From positions 1 to 42,971 of the forward strand of contig CADBSF010000045.1 in the NCBI GenBank assembly GCA_902797265.1: a DNA stretch of 42,971 nucleotides, given 5' to 3'. The DNA comes from an uncultured Erysipelotrichaceae bacterium. Its GTDB lineage: Bacteria > Bacillota_I > Bacilli_A > RF39 > UBA660. The notes beneath the pieces are model-generated. The model ran no database searches and had not been told where the DNA came from. It worked only from the letters and a program-made list of their open reading frames with translations. Shown in pieces: positions 1 through 8,385 of the stretch; the first letter of the stretch is position 1; each line of letters opens with the position of its first letter. The position numbers were made by a program, and so were the translations under genes.

Positions 1-214
1 ATTATCTGATAATTATATAGGTAGTTCCAATTGGGAATGTTGGAGATTAAGATCAAGATTTGATAATGATGAATGTATAAAATGTCCTAGTGTTATTTCA
101 TGTGGTGGTGGATGTGCAACTGGTTCATATAATATGAATGGTTCCATATTTGATATTGATAAGAATAATTGTGAATACACAAAGAAATTATTTAAAAAAA
201 TACATAATATTTAA
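1..214 (+). CDS. Radical SAM/SPASM-domain enzyme, C-terminal fragment (cut by window edge)
   Basis: The frame is open from base 2 and ends in TAA at 212-214, leaving 70 residues. Cysteines at 25, 28, 34 and 38 of the fragment are spaced CX2CX5CX3C, followed by another Cys at 57; this is the auxiliary Fe-S cluster signature of SPASM domains, with the usual Gly-rich CGGGC centre. A further Cys (13) may belong to the upstream part of the motif. SPASM proteins use radical S-adenosylmethionine chemistry, often to modify ribosomal peptides or to activate sulfatases. The radical SAM core (CX3CX2C) lies outside the window, so the substrate cannot be read here. No convincing precursor peptide gene follows it. 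Confidence 0.85.
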   Translation, partial: LSDNYIGSSNWECWRLRSRFDNDECIKCPSVISCGGGCATGSYNMNGSIFDIDKNNCEYTKKLFKKIHNI

Positions 215-609
215 AGAATATTGCTAATAATTCTAATTTTAAAATATATTAAAATATTATTACTATTAAATAAAACTAAAAAAATATTACTATAGATAAA
301 AATGAAAAAAAATTCACATTTGAAAAATGCAGAAGATTATTAAATATAAAAAGAAAAAGTAAAACAGTTTACTTAATCCTAAATCAGCTAATATTTTATC
401 GCCTACATTAGAAAGCGGCAGTATATAGAATCGACCATGTATCGACGGAGTGGTACAAGTTGCAATTAAAGATAATATAAAAAAGAAAACAACTAACGAA
501 TCTAAATAATTATAATTAAGACTAGTGTAATCTAGCCTTTTATATTAAATGAAATTACTACAAATGATATAAATTTAATAGATTAATTAAAATGTAAAGG
601 AGTTATTTT
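215..609. other. Gene-poor stretch with possible decayed coding traces
   Basis: About 395 bases without a gene I can support. Around 370-509 the base composition is a little less AT-rich and one frame is open apart from an internal TAG near 435, which suggests a decayed gene; I do not recognise it. A weak hairpin with CTAG arms followed by TTTTATATT (about 520-545) could be a terminator. A ribosome binding site AAGGAG sits at about 598-603, in front of the next gene. Confidence 0.4.
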
Positions 610-1500
610 ATGAAAAATATTAAAATTATATTTTTGATTATTATAGCTATATTAATTACTGGATGTAGTAATGAACAAAAGAAAAATAATAAAGTTACAG
701 AATATTCTCTTGATTCAGTTCATGAAGTAAATGGTAGACAAGGTATTGCGACAGATGGTAAATATTATTGGGTAAGTGGTTCAACTACTTTAACTAAATA
801 TGATAAGGATTGGAACATTGTTAAAGAGAATACTAATCCTTTTAAAGGATATGAATTAGAAGTAAATCATATCGGAGATATTGATGTGTATAATAATGAA
901 TTATATTTAGGCGTTGAATATTTTATGGATGGAGTAGGAAAAAATATACAAGTAGCAGTATATGATGGTGATACATTAGAACTAAAAAGAACATTTGAAT
1001 TTAGTGATGAAACTGGACAATTAGAATGTTCTGGAATAACAGTGGATCCAGACGGTGGATATGTTTATATGGTATCTTGGATTGATGATGAATCTAGTGA
1101 TAATATTTATATGTATGATTTAGATAGAGAAAAATATTTAGGTAAGATATTAATGGATTTTCCACCTAAATGGATTCAAGGCATAGCATATTATGATAAA
1201 AACCTATATGTTACTGCAGATGATGGGGATGCTGATGAAGATGAACCAGATAATATGTATAAAATAGAATTAGCTGAAAATATGAATACAGGTAAAGTAA
1301 CAAAAGAATATACTTTTGATGATGTAAAAAAACAAGGAGAAATAGAAGGATTAAGCTTTGATAAAAAGAATAATAAATTCTTATTACTATATAACAGAGG
1401 TGCAAGAATAGTATTAGGTATGCCAAAAGGCTTTTATGATGGATATACAGAAGAAATACATGAAGTGTATATATATAATATAGAGAACAAAAGAAACTAG
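610..1500 (+). CDS. Lipoprotein, probable beta-propeller
   Basis: 296 residues. The N-terminus is a lipoprotein signal: Lys-rich start, hydrophobic stretch, then lipobox LITGC with the modified Cys at 19. The mature part is a series of beta-rich units with recurring patterns such as GIATDGKYYWV, IDVYNNELYLGV, GITVDPDGGYVYMV, GIAYYDKNLYVT and GLSFDKKNNKFLLL, spaced 40-60 residues apart, as in six-bladed propellers that track a ligand or bind a partner outside the membrane. An acidic loop (about 202-213) could bind a cation. The ATG follows AAAGGAGTTATTTT, a good ribosome binding site. It is separated from the SPASM gene by about 395 bases and followed by an IS remnant. No enzyme motif was recognised; the propeller call is inference from the repeats. 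Confidence 0.75.
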   Translation: MKNIKIIFLIIIAILITGCSNEQKKNNKVTEYSLDSVHEVNGRQGIATDGKYYWVSGSTTLTKYDKDWNIVKENTNPFKGYELEVNHIGDIDVYNNELYLGVEYFMDGVGKNIQVAVYDGDTLELKRTFEFSDETGQLECSGITVDPDGGYVYMVSWIDDESSDNIYMYDLDREKYLGKILMDFPPKWIQGIAYYDKNLYVTADDGDADEDEPDNMYKIELAENMNTGKVTKEYTFDDVKKQGEIEGLSFDKKNNKFLLLYNRGARIVLGMPKGFYDGYTEEIHEVYIYNIENKRN

Positions 1501-1797
1501 AAGTATTATAATTCTATTCCTTTTCTTATAGTAAGAAGTAGAATTCATATGAATACAACCAATAGAGGTAATTAAAGTTCTTTCTCTAGTTTCTTTTATA
1601 TTATAAGTTTCTTTTCGATATTTAGATTTTTTAAATTTATCATCAATATAATTTAAAAAATGCTCATATAGTTTTAAAGTAAACTTATCTTCAATATGTC
1701 TAATTTTACTTTCTAAATTGAATGGGGTTAAATTTTCTTTAAAAGTTTCATTGAAAGTATTAATAGCTTTGTCAATTAATAGTATAATTTCATATGG
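1501..1797 (-). pseudogene. ISLre2-family transposase, 5' remnant
   Basis: Reading the minus strand from about 1797 down to 1501 gives roughly 99 uninterrupted codons. Residues include KYRKETYNIKETRERTLIT and then a tyrosine pair followed by basic residues, which resembles the N-terminal part of ISLre2/UPF0236 transposases (pattern DKxxYRxKxxRxRTIxTxxGxIxxxRxYY). There is no good start codon: a TAA precedes the frame at 1800-1798. The frame runs into the end of the neighbouring lipoprotein gene and loses similarity there, so the catalytic part of the transposase is missing. It is the only minus-strand coding trace in the window. The family call comes from memory of the pattern. Confidence 0.6.
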
Positions 1798-1862
1798 TTA
1801 AAACCTTGCTTTCGATTATTTTTGACGATTTAATTATAAAGCATTTTTTAGGTTTTAACCAT
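1794..1862. repeat. 12-bp perfect inverted repeat with inner stem next to the IS remnant
   Basis: ATGGTTAAAACC at 1794-1805 is the exact reverse complement of GGTTTTAACCAT at 1851-1862. Inside it GCTTT (1808-1812) pairs with AAAGC (1838-1842). It sits where the transposase remnant would begin, so it may be an IS end, a small structured RNA or a cruciform. The 3' arm is followed by TTTTT, so it could also stop transcription. Confidence 0.6.
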
Positions 1863-1934
1863 TTTTATTGATTTAAAAAGAAATTGTTTATAAATCTCCC
1901 TACTTTGGAAACACTTTCGATTAGACTTTTATTC

Positions 1935-1963
1935 TTGAAAAAAAGCGATTTATTTGTTATAAT
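1935..1963 (+). promoter_or_regulatory. SigA-type promoter for the ABC operon
   Basis: TTGAAA (1935-1940), 17-base spacer, TATAAT (1958-1963). A ribosome binding site AAGGGGGTG lies just before the ATG at 1990. Confidence 0.75.
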
Positions 1964-1989
1964 ATATAACTGTTTAAGGGGGTGAAGAT

Positions 1990-2691
1990 ATGGCGTATAT
2001 TGAGTTTAAAAAAGTAGATAAAATCTACCAAATGGGTGAAGTTGAAATTAAAGCTTTGGATAATGCAACATTCTCAATTGATAAAGGTGAACTTGTAGTA
2101 ATAATTGGTCCTTCAGGAGCAGGTAAAACAACTTGTTTAAATATTCTTGGAGGAATGGATAATGCAACAAATGGAACAGTAATAATTGGAAATGAAACGA
2201 TTACTGATTATAATGAAAAACAACTTATTCAATATAGAAGACACGATATAGGCTTTGTCTTCCAATTTTATAATTTAATCCAAAATTTGACAGCCTTAGA
2301 AAATGTAGAACTTGCAGTACAACTTTGTAAAGACCATTTGGATCCATCAATAATATTAGATGAAGTTGGATTAAAAAACAGAAAAGATAATTTTCCTTCT
2401 CAATTATCTGGAGGAGAACAACAAAGAGTTGCAATTGCAAGAGCCATTGCTAAAAATCCAAAATTACTATTATGTGATGAGCCTACAGGAGCATTAGATT
2501 ACAAGACAGGAAAGAGCATATTAAAATTACTTGAAGAAACATCAAGAAAAGATAAAATGACAGTAATAATAATAACTCATAATTCTGCTTTAGCACCAAT
2601 GGCCGACAAAGTAATTAAGTTCAAAAATGGAAGCGTTGAAGATATCGTTATAAACAAGAATCCAGTGAGTATAGATAGAATAGAATGGTAG
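1990..2691 (+). CDS. ABC transporter ATP-binding protein (LolD/MacB type)
   Basis: 233 residues, the normal length for the ATPase partner of FtsX-like permeases. Walker A GPSGAGKT at 40-47, Q-loop around FVFQFYNL (89-96), signature LSGGEQQR at 139-146, Walker B LLLCDE at 159-164 followed by the D-loop GALD, and the H-loop His 197. All catalytic residues are present. It should hydrolyse ATP on the cytoplasmic face and drive the large permease encoded one base downstream. Proteins of this group power mechanotransmission, lipoprotein or peptide export, or antimicrobial-peptide resistance. No two-component system is next to it, unlike classic Bce modules. The pair has its own strong promoter. Confidence 0.95.
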   Translation: MAYIEFKKVDKIYQMGEVEIKALDNATFSIDKGELVVIIGPSGAGKTTCLNILGGMDNATNGTVIIGNETITDYNEKQLIQYRRHDIGFVFQFYNLIQNLTALENVELAVQLCKDHLDPSIILDEVGLKNRKDNFPSQLSGGEQQRVAIARAIAKNPKLLLCDEPTGALDYKTGKSILKLLEETSRKDKMTVIIITHNSALAPMADKVIKFKNGSVEDIVINKNPVSIDRIEW

Positions 2692-2692
2692 T

Positions 2693-5600
2693 GTGAAGAA
2701 TAGATTACTAACAATAAGTTTTAGAGAAATTAGAAAAAGTATTAAAAGATTTATTTCTCTACTTATTATGAGTTTCTTAGGTGTAGCCGTATTTGTAGGA
2801 TTAAGAAATACACCAGGTACAATGCTTAGATCTTTAGATAAATATTATGATGTTACTAATCATTATGATATTAAATTAGTATCTACTTTAGGTTTAACAG
2901 AAGAAGATGTAAAATCTCTAAATAAACTAGGCATTATATCATATGGCTTACATTCTAAAGATGTTATAACAAACTTCAAAAAAGGTTCTAATGTCACAAA
3001 AATAATTGGAATAAATAATAATATAAATAAATTATTCTTAAACGAAGGAACTTTTCCTAAAAATGATAATGAAATAGTTGTAGAAAAAAATATATTAACT
3101 AAAGAAGAGTTAAAAATAGGGGACTATATAGAAATAGAAAAAGATGAGTCTCTTAAATTAAATAAATTTAAAATAGTAGGTGTAGTAACAAGTCCATTAT
3201 ACTTATTTATTGGTGGAAACTCTATGACAAGAGGAAATACAAATATAGGAAATGGAAAAGTAGAATATTACTCATATGTAAATGATTCTGCATTTAAAAT
3301 GGATTATTACACAGAAATAAATATTGATATTAAAAATAATTTTATAACTTCTTCTAAAGATTATATTAACTTAGTAAATGAAAAAAGAAAGTTAATAGAA
3401 TCCATTAAAAGTGAAAGAGAAAAATCAAGATATAAAGAAATTTATGAAAAATATGATATTGAAATAAAAGAAAAAGAAGAAATTGGAAGAAGTGAATTAT
3501 CAAAAGTAGAGGATACATTAAATGAATCTAAAAATTTATTAGATAATGGATATTTAAAATTACAATCTAGTAAAGAATTATTAGATGATAAGAAGTATCA
3601 GTTAGATTATGCTCTTATTACTTTAAATAATTCAAAATTAGAAATACAAGAAAAAGAAAAATTATTAGAAAACTCTAAAATAGAGTTAGAAAAAGGAGAA
3701 AATGAACTTAAAGAACTATTAAGTTCCTATGGATTAACTCTTGATGATATAGAAACAATAAAAGATATTTTAAATGATCAAATTGTATCTAAAGAAAGAT
3801 TAAAACATATTTTTACTAATTCAGAATATAAAGATCAAATATATCAATTAATAGATGATTTCTATGATACAGATTTCTTAAATTGTTTAAAAGAATATAT
3901 AGAAACTAAAACAAAAGAATCTAAAGAAAAATTAATTGATTGTATTCCTAAAGATATAGATAATTATGATGAAATAGTTAATGATATAGAATTTTTTAGC
4001 AAGGATACATTAAGAGAAGAAATTTATTCGTCTATTCTAAGTAATGCTTATAATATTGATGATGTTAAAAATAATATTCCTGAATGCCTTTGTTGCTACG
4101 ATAATATCATTAATTTACTAGATAATTATGCTAATACAGTTATTAAAATAAAAGAATTATTTGATGCAGTCGATAAAATTAAGCAAGGTAAAGAAGAAAT
4201 CATAAACGGAGAAAGACTATTAAATGAAGGAAAAGAAAAACTAGAACAAGGATATAAAGAATATTATAATTATTTAAATCAGTATAATGATGGTTTAAGG
4301 AAATATTATGATGGATACAATGATTATAAAAATGGTCTTGCTCGATATGAGTCTGGTTATGAAGAGTACTTAAAAAATAAAGCTGATTTTGAAAATAAAA
4401 TAGAAGAGTCAAAGAAAAAATTAAGTGAAATTGAAATGACTAAATGGTTTATATATGTTCGTGGTGATGATTCAGAATATTCAAGTTTTATAGATAACTC
4501 TGATAGTGTAAAAAACCTAGCAAGTGCATTTCCAACAGTTTTCTTCTTAGTATCGATATTTATGTGTATCATGAGTATGTCAAGAATGGCTCTTGAAGAT
4601 AGAGGAGAAATAGGTATACTAAAATCTTTAGGCTTTTCTAATAAACACATTATTTTAAAATATGTAATATATTCTATATTAGCTACAATTCTAGGTAGTA
4701 TACTAGGAGGATTATTTGGATTCTATTTCTTGACATGGTTTATTTTTAAAATATATGGAATGTTATATTTTATACCATTCTTTGTATACCAATATAATAT
4801 AGGTCCATTTATAGTAGGAACAATAATTGCAATCGTTTGTATTACTGGACCATCTATATTAACAGTTAAAATAATAGTAAATGAAAAACCATTAAGTCTA
4901 TTAAGACCTCTAGCTCCAAGTAAAGGGAAAAAAATATTGATTGAATATATACCAATATGGAAAAAAATAAGTTTTTCAAATAAGATAACAATAAGAAATA
5001 TTGTTAGATACAAAAAAAGAGTTATCATGACAGTATTAGGTATTGCTGGATGTACTATATTGTTATTAACAGGTTATGGAATAAAAGATTCAATCATGAC
5101 AATTTCCGATAAACAATTTGGAGAAGTATATATAGTTGATGAAGTAGTTTATTTTGATTCTAAAGAAAAAAATATCAGTAAAATTTTAAATAATAAGTAT
5201 ATTAAAAATTATGAAGAAATTAACATACAAACGGTAAAAGTTAATAATTTTACGGCTGACTTACGTGCATTAAAAAATGATTTTAATTATGATGTTATTA
5301 ACTTAACAGATTATAAAACTCATGAAAAATTATATTTAGAAAATAATAAAGTAATAATCACAGATAAACTATCTACTGAGAACAATTACAAAGTTGGAGA
5401 TAAGATTAAGTTTATTGATACAAATAATAAAATATATAAAATAGAAATAAGTGGTGTTGCAACTAATTATGTAGGAGCTAATATCTTTATGAATATAGAA
5501 ACATATGAAAAATTATTTGAAGAATATAAACCAAATGTTGCATATATTAATTTAAATAATATTGAAGAAGAAGAAAAAGTAGCGAAAGAATTAATGAAGA

Positions 5601-6070
5601 ATGAACATATACTAAGTGTTATTTCAAAAAATTCAGCGAAAAAAAATGTAGAAGTAATTTTACAATCCTTAAACAATGTTGTATTAATTCTAGTAGTATT
5701 ATCAGGTATTTTATCATTTGTAGTTTTATATAATTTATCATATATTAATATCAGTGAAAGAAAAAGAGAAATAGCAACTCTAAAAGTATTAGGTTTTACT
5801 AATAGTGAAGTAGATAATTATATTATTAAAGAAAACTTCCTTATAACAATAATAGGTATACTAATTGGTTTAATGTTTGCAAAACCATTTGTAGATTATA
5901 TTGTTAATACAGTAGAAATAGAGTTAGTTAGATTTATTCATATCATTAATATATCAAGTTATTTATATACGTTTACATATATGATATTATTTACTTGTAT
6001 AGTAACTGTTGTTATTCATTTTACATTAAAGAAAATAAATATGAGTGAATCCTTAAAAACAGTAGAATAA
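2693..6070 (+). CDS. Giant FtsX-type ABC permease with coiled-coil ectodomain
   Basis: 1125 residues. Start is GTG, one base after the ATPase stop; there is no clear ribosome binding site, so translation is probably coupled. One TM helix near 20-38 is followed by a large extracytoplasmic part (about 40-610). Residues about 225-345 and 490-590 are Lys/Glu/Leu-rich heptad-like stretches expected to form a long coiled coil; between them is a short CLCC cysteine cluster. A first FtsX unit (about 613-720) carries GEIGILKSLGF and a second one near the C-terminus carries REIATLKVLGF, the cytoplasmic coupling motif of this family, so the protein is a double-FtsX permease of about 8 TM helices. It likely uses ATP-driven conformational change to move or act on a substrate outside the membrane; the substrate is unknown. 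Confidence 0.92.
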   Translation: MKNRLLTISFREIRKSIKRFISLLIMSFLGVAVFVGLRNTPGTMLRSLDKYYDVTNHYDIKLVSTLGLTEEDVKSLNKLGIISYGLHSKDVITNFKKGSNVTKIIGINNNINKLFLNEGTFPKNDNEIVVEKNILTKEELKIGDYIEIEKDESLKLNKFKIVGVVTSPLYLFIGGNSMTRGNTNIGNGKVEYYSYVNDSAFKMDYYTEINIDIKNNFITSSKDYINLVNEKRKLIESIKSEREKSRYKEIYEKYDIEIKEKEEIGRSELSKVEDTLNESKNLLDNGYLKLQSSKELLDDKKYQLDYALITLNNSKLEIQEKEKLLENSKIELEKGENELKELLSSYGLTLDDIETIKDILNDQIVSKERLKHIFTNSEYKDQIYQLIDDFYDTDFLNCLKEYIETKTKESKEKLIDCIPKDIDNYDEIVNDIEFFSKDTLREEIYSSILSNAYNIDDVKNNIPECLCCYDNIINLLDNYANTVIKIKELFDAVDKIKQGKEEIINGERLLNEGKEKLEQGYKEYYNYLNQYNDGLRKYYDGYNDYKNGLARYESGYEEYLKNKADFENKIEESKKKLSEIEMTKWFIYVRGDDSEYSSFIDNSDSVKNLASAFPTVFFLVSIFMCIMSMSRMALEDRGEIGILKSLGFSNKHIILKYVIYSILATILGSILGGLFGFYFLTWFIFKIYGMLYFIPFFVYQYNIGPFIVGTIIAIVCITGPSILTVKIIVNEKPLSLLRPLAPSKGKKILIEYIPIWKKISFSNKITIRNIVRYKKRVIMTVLGIAGCTILLLTGYGIKDSIMTISDKQFGEVYIVDEVVYFDSKEKNISKILNNKYIKNYEEINIQTVKVNNFTADLRALKNDFNYDVINLTDYKTHEKLYLENNKVIITDKLSTENNYKVGDKIKFIDTNNKIYKIEISGVATNYVGANIFMNIETYEKLFEEYKPNVAYINLNNIEEEEKVAKELMKNEHILSVISKNSAKKNVEVILQSLNNVVLILVVLSGILSFVVLYNLSYINISERKREIATLKVLGFTNSEVDNYIIKENFLITIIGILIGLMFAKPFVDYIVNTVEIELVRFIHIINISSYLYTFTYMILFTCIVTVVIHFTLKKINMSESLKTVE

Positions 6071-6145
6071 TAAATGAATCTAATTATAGAATAGTAGCAA
6101 TTATAATACCTGTATTATTGAATATAAAAAACGATATAGAAAATG

Positions 6146-6173
6146 AAACTAGGTTATCCTAGTTTTTTCTTTT
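6146..6173 (+). terminator. Rho-independent terminator after the FtsX permease
   Basis: AAACTAGG / TTAT loop / CCTAGTTT followed by TTTCTTTT. It lies about 75 bases after the stop codon and is one of the CTAG-stem terminators typical of this window. Confidence 0.85.
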
Positions 6174-6449
6174 ACAAGATATCGGGAATTCTTGAGATTT
6201 AATTTTAACGAATGATAAATAATAATTCCTCACAAACATTGTTGTAATTATACTTTATGACCACAAATATTTGCTTTGATGTAAGTTACTATCAAAAAAA
6301 ATATTAAGTAAAAGAACAAGGAAAAGCAGCAAAACTTCAATTAAGGAAAAACAATAAAAAGAGATTTAACGAATAAAGAGATTAGATAATAATAAATGAT
6401 ACATTTTTTAAATAATATGATATAATAATATTGAAAGGAAAAAAAAGCG
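6174..6449. other. Intergenic stretch without a recognisable gene
   Basis: Very AT-rich. A short open frame (about 6310-6376, Lys/Gln/Asn-rich, no start) may be a relic. I see no RNA gene. The promoter of the next unit lies at its end. Confidence 0.4.
6418..6426 (+). promoter_or_regulatory. Extended -10 promoter for the DUF3592 operon
   Basis: TGATATAAT at 6418-6426, 23 bases before the ATG at 6450, with ribosome binding site GAAAGGAA between. No good -35 box. Confidence 0.65.
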
Positions 6450-6926
6450 ATGAATAAAACATTTTCATTTATGCGAGAATCTAGTACAGCAAGATTTTTT
6501 ATTCCTGCTGGTATTATTCTTATTATTTTTGGTATATTTATGTTTGTTATTAATATGAATAACCAAAATTATATTAAGACTAAGGCTACTGTTACTGATG
6601 TAGAAGAAAAACAAGAAACAACAGAAGGTAGTGAAGGAACGGAAACTACAACTATTTACAACGTGACTTTAACATATACAGTAAACGGTAAAGAGTATAC
6701 AGGAACACTTGACAATGTATCGAAGCATAAAGTAGGGGACAAAATGGACATTTTTTATGATCCAAAAGATCCTAAGAAAATCACTCAAACGAAAAGTTTG
6801 ATACTTCCTATTAGTATTATAGCGGTAGGGGTTGCCTCATTAGTAGGTGGAATCATAAGTGCAGTTAATGCGGTAAAAAAACATAATAAAATGAAAGAAC
6901 AAGAAAGGAGTTGGGCAAATGAATAA
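6450..6926 (+). CDS. DUF3592 membrane protein
   Basis: 158 residues. TM helix about 16-36, an extracytoplasmic beta-rich domain with the pattern YNVTLTYTVNGKEYTGTL and GDKMDIFYDPKDPKKI (about 68-113), then a second TM helix (about 116-138) and a charged C-terminal tail. This arrangement matches DUF3592, a widespread family without an assigned activity. It is the first gene of a three-gene cluster and overlaps the next gene by 8 bases, which implies coupled expression. The acidic Thr/Glu stretch at about 50-60 is a linker. Confidence 0.85.
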   Translation: MNKTFSFMRESSTARFFIPAGIILIIFGIFMFVINMNNQNYIKTKATVTDVEEKQETTEGSEGTETTTIYNVTLTYTVNGKEYTGTLDNVSKHKVGDKMDIFYDPKDPKKITQTKSLILPISIIAVGVASLVGGIISAVNAVKKHNKMKEQERSWANE

Positions 6927-7428
6927 ATATCTATTAAAACCAAAATTAGCTACTGTAAAACAAGCTTTCTATTTAGAAGATGAAACTGGCAATATGGTAT
7001 ACGAAGGGAAAATGACTAAATTTTCACTATTTGGAGCATCACCATTTGAAATGATTAATCATATTACGAATAAGACGGAAGAACATAAAATTGGAAAAAC
7101 CATTACGATTGAACAAGGTGGGAATGATTTGATTAGTTTTATGTCTAAAAGATCTTATTTTAAGTATGATAACCAAAAGATATGGGATTATTTACATGAT
7201 TTGGGAATTAGAATTGATTCCAAACCATCAAGTGAAAAAATTGGTATGACATATGACATTTCCTTTGAAGGAAAGCCACTCGCAACAATTGCGACTAGTA
7301 GTCCAAAAGGAAAATCCCTTATTACAACAGATTTATATTATGATGTTATTTGCGAAGAAAAAGATCTTGATTTAGTATTCTTAGTTGCTTTTTCAATTGC
7401 AAAAACAGAACAAACTTTTTATAATTAA
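6919..7428 (+). CDS. LURP-one/tubby-like fold protein
   Basis: 169 residues, no signal peptide or TM helix, so probably cytoplasmic or peripheral. The pattern FYLEDETGNMVYEGK near the N-terminus (one-stranded ID tag of a substrate-like barrel), the middle FEGKPLATI, and the C-terminal YYDVICEEKDLDLVFLVAFSIAK resemble LURP-one-related proteins, where the last segment is the buried hydrophobic helix of a tubby-like barrel. The residues here are given in three short patches and the call rests on pattern memory. Start ATG follows AAAGGAGTTGGGCAA and overlaps the DUF3592 gene. Function unknown; phosphoinositide or membrane binding is known only for eukaryotic relatives. Confidence 0.55.
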   Translation: MNKYLLKPKLATVKQAFYLEDETGNMVYEGKMTKFSLFGASPFEMINHITNKTEEHKIGKTITIEQGGNDLISFMSKRSYFKYDNQKIWDYLHDLGIRIDSKPSSEKIGMTYDISFEGKPLATIATSSPKGKSLITTDLYYDVICEEKDLDLVFLVAFSIAKTEQTFYN

Positions 7429-7448
7429 TCAAAAAAGGAGAAATTTAA

Positions 7449-8306
7449 ATGAAAAAAAAGATTATTGCTGTAGCAATCATACTTGTTATTATGATAGGGG
7501 TTACGGGATGTAGTAAAAATAATACTAAGTTGGAGGAAATAGCCAAAAGTATTAATAATTGTAAAACAGTAAAAAGTTATAAAGAATATAATTATGATTT
7601 AAAAGCATCTGTTTCCAAAGATACTTTAACTATCACAACAAAAATGAATGATACTAATTCTAAAGTTAAATTTGAATTAAAGGGAGACATTTTAAGTAAT
7701 GAAAAATTAACTACCAAAGATTTAACAACAATCCTTTTATTAATCAATGGAGTAGGAATAACAAATGGATATGAAGATGGTGAACTATCACAAAATATTA
7801 ATTCATTTTTTGAAGAGTATAAAAACTACACACTTGATAAGGAGGGTTTAGAGATTATAATTGATGAGAATAAATTATCTTTAAAGATTGATTTATCAAA
7901 GAAAATACCATTAATTGATGTTAATAAATTTTATTTAAAAGCGGATGATTTAGATATGATTCAAGAATTTATTGATAATAAAAAATATGGAAATCAAAAT
8001 GGTAAAATGGGAAATATTGCGTATAATGTCTTTGTAGGAGAAGAAGAAAGTACTATTGAAATTGGTCAAGATGAAAAATTATCAGATAGTGCATATAAAT
8101 CAATTATTACAGCATTAGAAGTAATGTATGGAGAAGAAGTTGCGAAAAAATTCCAAGAATTATATCCAAATTTTGTAGAAGAAAAAACTACAGTTGATGC
8201 ATTTACTATTGAAAAAGATTATCAACCAGAAGATAAAGATGAAAGTGTATTTAAAGATACAGAAATCGTATTAGTAACAATTAATAACAATAGTTTAAAT
8301 TCATAA
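7449..8306 (+). CDS. Lipoprotein of unknown function
   Basis: 285 residues. Signal with lipobox GVTGC, Cys at 21. The mature protein is rich in Lys, Asp and Asn, has no other Cys apart from one near residue 38, and shows alternating beta-like segments; I recognise no domain. The ATG follows AAAAAAGGAGAAATTTAA, and the gene is 20 bases after the LURP-like gene, so it closes the three-gene unit beginning at 6450. A strong terminator follows directly. Confidence 0.8.
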   Translation: MKKKIIAVAIILVIMIGVTGCSKNNTKLEEIAKSINNCKTVKSYKEYNYDLKASVSKDTLTITTKMNDTNSKVKFELKGDILSNEKLTTKDLTTILLLINGVGITNGYEDGELSQNINSFFEEYKNYTLDKEGLEIIIDENKLSLKIDLSKKIPLIDVNKFYLKADDLDMIQEFIDNKKYGNQNGKMGNIAYNVFVGEEESTIEIGQDEKLSDSAYKSIITALEVMYGEEVAKKFQELYPNFVEEKTTVDAFTIEKDYQPEDKDESVFKDTEIVLVTINNNSLNS

Positions 8307-8311
8307 TTTAG

Positions 8312-8339
8312 AAAAAGAGACTTAGTTCTCTTTTTTTTT
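8312..8339 (+). terminator. Rho-independent terminator
   Basis: AAAAAGAGA / CTTAGT / TCTCTTTTT plus extra T residues, 6 bases after the lipoprotein stop. Confidence 0.9.
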
Positions 8340-8357
8340 CTAAAAAGAATAAAAGTA

Positions 8358-8366
8358 TGTTATAAT
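8358..8366 (+). promoter_or_regulatory. Extended -10 promoter for the lipase-like gene
   Basis: TGTTATAAT, about 20 bases upstream of the start. Confidence 0.6.
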
Positions 8367-8385
8367 GATGATAATAAGGAAATGA

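Noticed and set aside
302-343. A 13-codon frame starting ATG AAA AAA AAT after the SPASM gene
   Set aside because: No ribosome binding site, no leader-peptide features; likely chance in AT-rich DNA.
1990-6070. A Bce-type antimicrobial-peptide resistance module
   Set aside because: The permease is far larger than BceB and no histidine kinase or response regulator is adjacent.
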